Of a stretch of 64,000 nt of DNA, positions 41,891-48,264 are shown piece by piece (the first letter of the stretch is position 1; every line of letters begins with the position of its first letter). The stretch comes from Alcanivoracaceae bacterium. Lineage in GTDB: Bacteria > Pseudomonadota > Gammaproteobacteria > Pseudomonadales > Alcanivoracaceae. The stretch spans positions 168,762 through 232,761 of the forward strand of contig JARGPN010000007.1 in the NCBI GenBank assembly GCA_029213045.1, in the 5' to 3' direction. Both the position numbers and the translations under genes were made by a program. The notes below the pieces were generated by a model, which searched no databases, had not been told where the DNA came from, and saw only the letters and a program-made list of their open reading frames with translations.

Positions 41891-41902
41891 AATATTTATA
41901 TA

Positions 41903-42022
41903 TTACTTATGTTTGTGAGGCTTTAGTCCAGGATGTTTAGGCTTGTTGTCGGGTGTTACACGACGTCTTTTATCTGGAGTTCCATCGTCTTTCTTAGGTT
42001 TTGGCCCCGGCTTTATGGTCAT
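41903..42022 (-). CDS. integron cassette 5: 39-residue Lys/Pro-rich basic peptide, reverse orientation
   Basis: A 39-codon gene on the strand opposite to the other cassettes. Its ATG has AGAAGGA about eleven bases upstream, and a perfect hairpin terminator follows its stop. The peptide starts MTIKPGPKPKKDDGTP and continues with KRRRVTP, ending PGLKPHKHK. It has ten Lys, three Arg, three His and eight Pro, with no hydrophobic core, so it is probably disordered and nucleic-acid or membrane binding. It is the only gene I can see in a cassette of about 390 bp. Function unknown; no toxin or antimicrobial family is recognised. Coding status rests on the ribosome-binding site, terminator and position. 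Confidence 0.6.
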   Translation of the reverse strand: MTIKPGPKPKKDDGTPDKRRRVTPDNKPKHPGLKPHKHK

Positions 42023-42145
42023 AATCAATAAATCCTTCTAATGATGTGACAGTTGATTTGAGATGATGGTTGATATCTTCTGTGTTGCCTTAACCTATAT
42101 GGGATATTTTTGTTTGATATTCAAGGAATTTTTCAATCTGTCAGC

Positions 42146-42217
42146 ACATAACAAAGCAAGGCAAAACGCCCTGCGGGCTGGACGCGCTAGCGCGCGCCTT
42201 TGCTTGCGACGTTAGGA
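42146..42217 (+). other. attC site 5
   Basis: Starts ACATAAC, ends GTTAGGA, about 72 bp. Arms AAGCAAGGC and GCTTGCG pair with the spur seen in attC sites. It contains GGCTGGACGCGCTAGCGC, nearly the module of site 3. Confidence 0.85.
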
Positions 42218-42263
42218 ATTGGGGACCACCTGGCCATGATGACTCCATATATGAGAAAAAAAG

Positions 42264-43469
42264 ATGAGCAATGATCACGTTGGAAATGCTATGGCAAAGT
42301 GGGGGGCTATTGGATTTTTAGTAGGCCTGATTCCTCCCTATATGATGGGAGGCATGTTTTCCAGTTTCTCCCTGCTCTGGGCAATTGGCGGCGCGGTTTT
42401 GTTCGGATGGATTGCATCGGAAGGAGCGTCATCTCAATTAAAGGACTCTCCTGAGCCAACTAGAGATATCAAGGATGAAGAAGTGGCTGGCAAGGAGCGA
42501 GAACTTATAGTTATCGGAGAGTCAGAAGTAACTGATCAAGGATATCTCCGAAAAGATTTCCAATATTCTACCGATGGCTATGTCATCGACGTAGTTGCCG
42601 CAGTAGATTACGACGGAATAGGTCCTCTTGGAGAGGAAGGAAAGCAAACTGTAAACATATTCTACTCAATTGACCGCCTTTCAATTCAAGGAGGCATCAA
42701 TATGCAGTACGAATCAACATCAAGAGCAGTGGAGGTATTGAACGACTTGCACGCCAGCGTTTTATCGTATCTATTGATTCCGCATATTTCCAAGGATTTG
42801 GAGGTGTTGGTTCCTAATGAAGAACCAAAGATGCCAGATAATGACATTGAGCCTCGCCTTATTAAGAGCAGAGCTATTGCGATCGGAACAAGCGCATATG
42901 ACGAGTCAGATAAGTACGAAAAGGCATATTGGGCATGCAAGGCCCTCATGCGGCATGTGTTAGAACGACACAAAGGCTACATAGATCTAGTGCTGCTTGA
43001 TCAGAAGGAGATGCTTTCCAAGGCGCTTAAAAAATCAACGACAGACGGGGAATACGAGATAGAAGTCAGCGGATTTCAGGCGCTCAATGACGATTTGCTA
43101 ATGGCATTGGCTCTTGTGGCATTTCAGGGATGGGCAGTGCCAGAGTTTGGTAAGATACAGCGCGAAATTACCGTTTGTGCAACATACACTGACTATCTTC
43201 TTAATTCCCGAGGCTTCAGAAAGGCAAACCTTATTAAAGGGCTTGTTCATAAATACGGAGCGGATGTCTATTGTCGGCCCGACGTGGGAAAGGCAAAGGA
43301 TTATTTGCTTCTTGCTATTGATGCTGGAGCGATCAGTGCAGGCCGTGAGATGAGGCATCTTGATATGCACAAACAACTGGAGTCGCTCGATTCGAAACAC
43401 AAAACTAGTGAAAGAAGGTGGGATGAAATTAGTAGCTATGAGCATATCCTTCGTGCGGGAAGTTCCTAA
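42264..43469 (+). CDS. integron cassette 6 protein, 401 residues, membrane-anchored, unknown
   Basis: The largest cassette product. Two hydrophobic helices at about residues 12-28 and 31-48 (WGAIGFLVGLIPPYMMGG, SLLWAIGGAVLFGWIA) form an N-terminal hairpin. A mostly alpha-helical cytoplasmic region of about 350 residues follows, with an early beta-rich domain (FQYSTDGYVIDVVAAVDYD). I recognise no catalytic motif. The start ATG follows AAAAAAAG with no good ribosome-binding site, and an earlier start is blocked by stops. The stop is inside attC 6. Most cassette proteins are small and soluble, so this size and anchor are unusual. Confidence 0.75.
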   Translation: MSNDHVGNAMAKWGAIGFLVGLIPPYMMGGMFSSFSLLWAIGGAVLFGWIASEGASSQLKDSPEPTRDIKDEEVAGKERELIVIGESEVTDQGYLRKDFQYSTDGYVIDVVAAVDYDGIGPLGEEGKQTVNIFYSIDRLSIQGGINMQYESTSRAVEVLNDLHASVLSYLLIPHISKDLEVLVPNEEPKMPDNDIEPRLIKSRAIAIGTSAYDESDKYEKAYWACKALMRHVLERHKGYIDLVLLDQKEMLSKALKKSTTDGEYEIEVSGFQALNDDLLMALALVAFQGWAVPEFGKIQREITVCATYTDYLLNSRGFRKANLIKGLVHKYGADVYCRPDVGKAKDYLLLAIDAGAISAGREMRHLDMHKQLESLDSKHKTSERRWDEISSYEHILRAGSS

Positions 43470-43538
43470 CAAGCTGCGCCAGCATGCGCCCGCTGGGCGC
43501 TGGACGCACTCCGTGCGCCGCTGCGCAGGTCGTTATGC
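43464..43538 (+). other. attC site 6
   Basis: Starts TCCTAAC, ends GTTATGC, about 75 bp. Arms CTGCGCCAG... and CTGCGCAG pair, and the centre GCGCTGGACGCACTCCGTGC again resembles the inner module of sites 3 and 5. Confidence 0.83.
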
Positions 43539-43601
43539 ATTGTCAGATCGGACGCAAGCCATCTACAAAGATGATAAAATGACCGAAAAATCCTAGCCAA
43601 A

Positions 43602-44075
43602 ATGTTGGTTGATATGAAAGCAAGAAATGTACTAGTCGCATCAAATTTAGATGAATTAAGGGCACTAGGGTCCTATCTCGAAATTAAGAACAGCCTTGAA
43701 AAAGAAATTGATAACAAGCTTGGGGTTAGAGGCTGGAAATCACTTTTTCATAAGATTCAGTTTCTTAAAGAATATGTTCTTAGTAAGAAAATCCTTATGA
43801 CCAAAATGGATCAAGGGAAATCATTTAAAGAATCAAAGAGCGATATTTCCAAAGAGCTTGGTATAAACATCACTGCAAAAGGATGGCAGGACTTTAATAG
43901 AAAGCTAAACTTGATAATTTTTGTTTTTTATTCAGAGTCATTCGACCCTCATTCGTATTACGAAAAAACAAAGCTAAAAAAGTTTAAGGATAGCTCCAAG
44001 CTTGAAGGCATAAATATCGAACTTTCTGATAAGAACATGACTTTGGAAAGTGTGCTAGAAAAATATAAAAGGTAG
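43602..44075 (+). CDS. integron cassette 7: putative class I Fic antitoxin with N-terminal extension
   Basis: A 157-residue, visibly AT-rich gene ending four bases before the Fic gene. Its C-terminal part (residues 128-157) contains S-S-K-L-E-G at 131-136, fitting the class I Fic antitoxin inhibitory motif (S/T)xxxE(G/N), with a following short helix LESVLEKYKR. VbhA, the known class I antitoxin, has the same order but is only about 60 residues. The N-terminal 125 residues seem to hold a loose repeat: LGVRGWKSLFHKIQFL near 40 and LGINITAKGWQDFNRKL near 86. That part could bind DNA for autoregulation or be an unrelated domain. No convincing ribosome-binding site is visible at either possible ATG (43602 or 43614). 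Antitoxin role is inferred. Confidence 0.65.
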   Translation: MLVDMKARNVLVASNLDELRALGSYLEIKNSLEKEIDNKLGVRGWKSLFHKIQFLKEYVLSKKILMTKMDQGKSFKESKSDISKELGINITAKGWQDFNRKLNLIIFVFYSESFDPHSYYEKTKLKKFKDSSKLEGINIELSDKNMTLESVLEKYKR

Positions 44076-44079
44076 TTTT

Positions 44080-44670
44080 ATGGATAAGTACGATGCAGCC
44101 AATGATATCTACTGCTATCAAGGTACAAGCACATTGAAAAACAAGCTTAACATTAAAAATATGGATGAGCTTGAAGAAGCAGAAAGAGATATTACAGCGA
44201 TAACAGCTAGAAATATAGATTTTAGTCACCCTCCGTATGACCTGGAGTACATGAAGAGTCTGCACTATAAACTTTTCTCGGAGCTATATGATTGGGCTGG
44301 TGACATACGTAGCATAGATATCTCGAAAGGTGGTACGCGATTTTGCAACTGTGGCAGAGTTGTAGCAGAGTCACAAAAATTATTCGGCCACTTGGAGAAT
44401 GAGGATTGGCTGCAGAATCTTCCCCAAGAGGAGTTTTGCAATAAGCTTGCTGAGTATTATTGCGAAATCAATATGATACACCCCTTCCGTGAGGGTAATG
44501 GTAGGGTCCAAAGGCTGTTATTCGAGCATCTTTCTCTTGCAGCCGGTTACGACCTTGACTGGGGTGATGTAGCACAGGATGAATGGATTCAGGCTAACAT
44601 TGATGGTGTTAACGTGAACTACGAGCCGATGTCGGAAATATTCAAACGTATAGTCATCCATTGTGCTTGA
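44080..44670 (+). CDS. fic: integron cassette 7: Fic-domain AMP-transferase (toxin)
   Basis: A 196-residue Fic protein. The full active-site motif HPFREGNGRVQR is present at residues 134-145, with catalytic His134, the metal-binding Glu138 and the phosphate-binding GNGR, so it should be active. The N-terminal TSTLKNKLNIKNMDELEEAE and the DWAGDIRSIDISKGGTRFC flap match E. coli Fic in layout and length. Fic enzymes transfer AMP from ATP to target proteins, and toxins of this group hit DNA gyrase and topoisomerase IV. AGGTAG lies before its ATG and the gene begins four bases after the putative antitoxin, in one cassette. A lone cell-signalling Fic is less likely because of this pairing. Confidence 0.92.
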   Translation: MDKYDAANDIYCYQGTSTLKNKLNIKNMDELEEAERDITAITARNIDFSHPPYDLEYMKSLHYKLFSELYDWAGDIRSIDISKGGTRFCNCGRVVAESQKLFGHLENEDWLQNLPQEEFCNKLAEYYCEINMIHPFREGNGRVQRLLFEHLSLAAGYDLDWGDVAQDEWIQANIDGVNVNYEPMSEIFKRIVIHCA

Positions 44671-44673
44671 TAA

Positions 44674-44751
44674 GCATAACAATCGGCTGCACAGCGACCG
44701 ATTTTCCGCCGCTTCGCGGCTCCAAACCGGCGCGTGAGCCGGGCGTTAAAT
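44674..44751 (+). other. attC site 7
   Basis: Starts GCATAAC, ends GTTAAAT, about 78 bp. The arms CGGCTGC and GAGCCGGGC show the expected imperfect pairing, and GCCGCTTCGCGGC forms the inner stem. Confidence 0.8.
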
Positions 44752-44767
44752 CGAAATAGGCCCGCGC

Positions 44768-45157
44768 ATGTTTAAAGCAATATCAAGGTTTCTTGCATGC
44801 TATGTTGTTGTGGGTGTTATAGGCCTCTGGGCTTTGCCTAGCTACAAGGAAGCTTCAGACCAAGTCAACATTCTCGGTCACGCAGGGTGCTACCTCAATG
44901 AAGGCCCCGTGGGTGTTGGTGTTGCATGCGATAATTTCTGGGGCTCTGCTGTTGCAGAAGCATTTTTTGTGTTGCCTTTGCTCTATCTCCATGTGCTTGC
45001 GCTTACAGTTGCTTTCGTAAACCTGAGTTGGTGGGGCCTTCTTTTTCTTCCTGTAGCAGCCGGCATGTGGGGCCACTTAGTATACGCGTTCTTCGTCCTG
45101 GTTCTGCGGGATTTAACAAGTAAAGGCATCGGACGCGTTATACGCGCCGATGCTTAA
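44768..45157 (+). CDS. integron cassette 8 protein, small polytopic membrane protein
   Basis: A 129-residue hydrophobic protein. Three or four membrane helices are seen, at about 6-24 (SRFLACYVVVGVIGLWAL), 60-80 (AVAEAFFVLPLLYLHVLALT) and 84-115. A periplasmic loop between the first two has two Cys (GHAGCYLNEG... VACDNF). The reading frame runs into attC 8: its last dozen codons and stop lie inside the recombination site. I recognise no family. It is the last cassette with a clear attC. Confidence 0.7.
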   Translation: MFKAISRFLACYVVVGVIGLWALPSYKEASDQVNILGHAGCYLNEGPVGVGVACDNFWGSAVAEAFFVLPLLYLHVLALTVAFVNLSWWGLLFLPVAAGMWGHLVYAFFVLVLRDLTSKGIGRVIRADA

Positions 45158-45167
45158 ATCGTTAAGG
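45111..45167 (+). other. attC site 8, last in the array
   Basis: Starts ATTTAAC, ends GTTAAGG, about 57 bp. AGGCATCGG pairs with CCGATGCTT around GACGCG/CGCG. No further attC is found to the right. Confidence 0.75.
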
Positions 45168-45310
45168 GAATCATGCCGCTACGTTTTTTAGGAAAAGTTT
45201 GTGATGGGGCAGGTCTTTTCGCAAAGAGCGTTAAACAACGACACCCATAACTTTTTCAGAAAAGCCCATTCATCGTGAAATCCATAGCCGAGCCTTATCA
45301 AGGCGCAATC

Positions 45311-45445
45311 ATGAGCCTCATGGGTCTCCTAAAGTTCGCCGCTTTTCTATTCTGTATTGGTTCTTTATTCCGACAAAATGCCTTCATTCCTTGCGCCTAC
45401 ATCATAATTTTCCCGTCAGTCGTTATGCTTTTTCCCTTCGAGTAA
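45311..45445 (+). CDS. candidate 44-residue membrane peptide after the array
   Basis: An ATG-started frame (SLMGLLKFAAFLFCIGSLF, then a second hydrophobic stretch IPCAYIIIFPSVVMLF) predicts two short membrane helices. AAGG lies eight bases upstream. A GTG at 45275 would give 56 residues. The stretch between attC 8 and the alkaline phosphatase gene (45168-45571) has no other convincing gene, so this may be cassette remains or a small real gene. Confidence 0.35.
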   Translation: MSLMGLLKFAAFLFCIGSLFRQNAFIPCAYIIIFPSVVMLFPFE

Positions 45446-45571
45446 GTGTTTGAATTCGCTGCCATCATTTTTCCTTCACCTTGTGTAAATCTCTCCGCCA
45501 TATGTAGCGCGCATTGTTAATCCGAATGTGATCAATGATGTCATCAAACACTTGGCTAAGGAGGGAAGGAT

Positions 45572-47254
45572 ATGCAGTTAACAAAATCTGTGCTTGCAGG
45601 GGCGTTAGCGGTGCTAGCGTCAGGAAATGCACTGGCGCGTGGCGGCCACAATATGGTCGAGGCGATTCCTGCCTACCAAGCGAACAGCGCGTGGTTTGCC
45701 GACGCGAAAGCAATTCTCGCTGAGAAAAATGCAAAGCACGGCAAGCGCGCGAAGAACGTAATTTTATTTGTTGGCGACGGAATGGGCGTTTCGACGATTA
45801 CCGCTGCGCGTATTTTGGAAGGCCAAATGAAGGGCATGCCTGGTGAAGAGAATAATTTAAGTTTTGATCTCTTCCCGTACACCGGGATGGCAAAAACGTA
45901 TAACGTCGATGCGCAAACGCCGGATTCCGCCGGCACGATGACGGCAATGATGAGCGGCGTAAAAACCGATGTGGGTGTGATCGGTGTTAGTGAAGATGTT
46001 GTGCGCGGTGATTGCTCAACGGTTGCGGGCAACGAATTGGTCACCGCATTAGAGCTTGCGGAAATATCTGGCAAGGCCACGGGTGTGGTATCGACTGCGC
46101 GTATCACTCATGCGACGCCGGCGGCAACCTATGCAAAGTCAGCCGATCGCAACTGGGAAGATAATTCCGACATGCCGGGTGCGGCCATTGAGCAAGGTTG
46201 TCAGGATATCGCGCTGCAATTAGTTGAGTTCGAAAAAAACCTTTCAGCGCGGTTTCCTACCGCGTCCAATGTTGATGGCATTGACGTTGTTATGGGCGGC
46301 GGCCGTCGTCACTTCTTACCGAAAGACGCCACTTACAATAGTCCTGATGCGGTGAGTTCAGTGGAAGGTGATCGCACAGATGGCCGTGACCTTGTTGCAG
46401 AATGGCAAGAAGCGTATCCGCAGGGTGTGTACGTCTACGATCAATCAGGATTTAACAGCATTGATCCCGCGCACACGGATCGCGTATTCGGGTTGTTTAA
46501 CGAATCGCACATGCAATACGAAGCGGACCGCGCAAACGATATTGCTGGCGAGCCGTCGCTCTCAGAAATGACAGAGAAATCCATCGGCGTGCTACAAAAT
46601 AATCGCAATGGCTTTTTCTTAATGGTGGAAGCGGGCCGTATCGATCACGGGCATCACGCGGGCAGTGCATACAGTGCGCTGACCGACACCATTGAATTTT
46701 CAAACGCGGTACGCGCGGCGGTGAATTCCGTCGACATGGATGAAACGTTGATTATCGTCACGGCTGACCACAGTCACGTGTTCACCATCGCCGGATACCC
46801 TAAACGCGGCAACCCGATTTTGGGCAAAGTCGTTAACGTGGGAGAAACGGAACCCGCGCTCGCCGCAGACGGTATGCCTTACACCACCGTCGGTTATACC
46901 AACGGCCTAGGCTTCCGTGATCTGGGAAATGAAACGGATGGCGACGCGTCCTACAACGCAGCACCTGATGCCGGGCGTAAAGATTTAACGGCGGTTGATA
47001 CTCAGGCAAGCGGCTACCATCAAGAAGCTTTGGTGCCAATGGGTTCTGAAACGCACGCCGGTGAAGATGTTGCGGTGTTTGGTAAAGGACCAGGGGCGCA
47101 GTTGGTGAGTGGCGTCAACGAGCAGAGCATTATCTTCCACGTCATGAACGAAGCTGCGGATCTCGAAACCCTAGCAGAACAAAATATGCTTTGGGGTTCA
47201 TGGATGAAGCATTTAAAAAAGAATAAAAAAGATAAGCCTTGGTTCCAACGTTAA
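45572..47254 (+). CDS. alkaline phosphatase (PhoA family), secreted
   Basis: A 560-residue periplasmic or secreted phosphomonoesterase releasing phosphate from organic esters. A signal peptide (KSVLAGALAVLASGNALA) is followed by VILFVGDGMGVSTITAARI with the first metal Asp. The nucleophile Ser lies in TPDSAGTMTAMMSGVKT, and the metal-binding block is FFLMVEAGRIDHGHHAG. LIIVTADHSH and the late GSETHAGEDVAVF complete the zinc sites. It is longer than E. coli PhoA (471) but like marine homologues. AAGGAGG precedes the ATG. Its upstream region has no clear Pho box, unlike pstS. It sits directly right of the integron array. Confidence 0.94.
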   Translation: MQLTKSVLAGALAVLASGNALARGGHNMVEAIPAYQANSAWFADAKAILAEKNAKHGKRAKNVILFVGDGMGVSTITAARILEGQMKGMPGEENNLSFDLFPYTGMAKTYNVDAQTPDSAGTMTAMMSGVKTDVGVIGVSEDVVRGDCSTVAGNELVTALELAEISGKATGVVSTARITHATPAATYAKSADRNWEDNSDMPGAAIEQGCQDIALQLVEFEKNLSARFPTASNVDGIDVVMGGGRRHFLPKDATYNSPDAVSSVEGDRTDGRDLVAEWQEAYPQGVYVYDQSGFNSIDPAHTDRVFGLFNESHMQYEADRANDIAGEPSLSEMTEKSIGVLQNNRNGFFLMVEAGRIDHGHHAGSAYSALTDTIEFSNAVRAAVNSVDMDETLIIVTADHSHVFTIAGYPKRGNPILGKVVNVGETEPALAADGMPYTTVGYTNGLGFRDLGNETDGDASYNAAPDAGRKDLTAVDTQASGYHQEALVPMGSETHAGEDVAVFGKGPGAQLVSGVNEQSIIFHVMNEAADLETLAEQNMLWGSWMKHLKKNKKDKPWFQR

Positions 47255-47290
47255 CAGCGCTCACTTCATCGTATCAAGACACTGAGTGCG

Positions 47291-47323
47291 GCGAGGGGCG
47301 AATGCCCCTCGCTTTTCCTTTTT
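47291..47323 (+). terminator. alkaline phosphatase terminator
   Basis: GCGAGGGGC and GCCCCTCGC pair around GAAT, followed by TTTTCCTTTTT. Confidence 0.88.
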
Positions 47324-47361
47324 AAAAATAAAGAATATTTCAATAGACGGGAGTATTGCCT

Positions 47362-48162
47362 GTGCTGCGTGTAATCGCTCTGGCTTTAGCTGTTGTGACT
47401 GCAACAACGTGTTTCGCAGAATCACACACGACTGATCAGACATGCCATCTGAAGACCACTGATATCCGCGTTGACTATATGGAAGAGCGCCGCGCGCCAA
47501 ATGGTGAGATCTTGCTCCGTCGGCCCATTATTTTGTATCGCTATCAACATCAGGTAGCGATTGAGTATCCAGCGCAAGGCATAACGGAAAAATGGGAGCT
47601 GGCAAAGAATAAGCGCATTAAGCTCACGCGCTATTTTAATGACGCGCGGCGAGGGATCGAGTATCAGCCCGGTGAGCTAACACATACCGGCCTTAATGGC
47701 GTGCGTGGCAGCGCGGCGAATACGGACTGGAGCATGCATTGGCAACTGATCTCCGATGACTTGATTGCTTCCATGACGGCACAAAAGCACGGGCAAATAA
47801 AAGATACTAAGCATCCCTGCGAGACGCCGACGATCTATCACCGTGACACCGGCTCATCACAAAGCAAATTAATCTGGCTGCAAAAACAGCAGCTGGTTGA
47901 GTCATATTCGCTTACTCAGCCCGCCTATACCCTTACCTTAACGCGTGCACACACGCCCGACATCCACGACGCCGATATAGCCAGCTATTTCGCAACGCTT
48001 TCTGAGTATCCAACGATTGATTACGCAGATATCGGCGACAGTGAATCGGATCCATTTTTGCTAAAAATGATTAACTTAGGGTTTGTAGAGCATGGTGCTT
48101 CTGGTTTTTACGACGCACAAGGCAATGATATCGGTGCGCGCCGTAATCATAACCACCAATAA
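47362..48162 (+). CDS. secreted protein of unknown function
   Basis: A 266-residue protein with a signal peptide (VIALALAVVTATTCFA). The mature part is beta-rich (IRVDYMEERRAPNG, ILYRYQHQVAIEYPAQG) with charged turns and ends in RNHNHQ. No catalytic motif is recognised. GTG at 47362 has GGGAG eight bases upstream; TTG at 47356 is closer and less well spaced. It follows the alkaline phosphatase terminator, so it likely has its own promoter, and could be related to phosphate use only by position. Confidence 0.7.
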   Translation: MLRVIALALAVVTATTCFAESHTTDQTCHLKTTDIRVDYMEERRAPNGEILLRRPIILYRYQHQVAIEYPAQGITEKWELAKNKRIKLTRYFNDARRGIEYQPGELTHTGLNGVRGSAANTDWSMHWQLISDDLIASMTAQKHGQIKDTKHPCETPTIYHRDTGSSQSKLIWLQKQQLVESYSLTQPAYTLTLTRAHTPDIHDADIASYFATLSEYPTIDYADIGDSESDPFLLKMINLGFVEHGASGFYDAQGNDIGARRNHNHQ

Positions 48163-48264
48163 GCTGCGTGTTATAGCGTTTGCGGTGTCTCATGGGGAGA
48201 GCGGCAAAGGAAAGGTGAGAGGGAGGGATTGAAAAAATAGAAATAAAACGGCAAGAAAACTAAA

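Noticed and set aside
45173..45250. 25-codon frame after the last attC
   Set aside because: It begins right at the recombination site end, has no ribosome-binding site, and its product has no sensible features.
45245..45428. Possible ninth attC from CCATAAC to GTTATGC
   Set aside because: The two ends exist, but inner arms do not pair and the spacing of about 180 bp is beyond usual limits.
45440..45571. Search for a Pho box upstream of alkaline phosphatase
   Set aside because: Sequences such as GATGTCATCAAACACTTGG match only one half; no second TGTCAT in 11-base phase.
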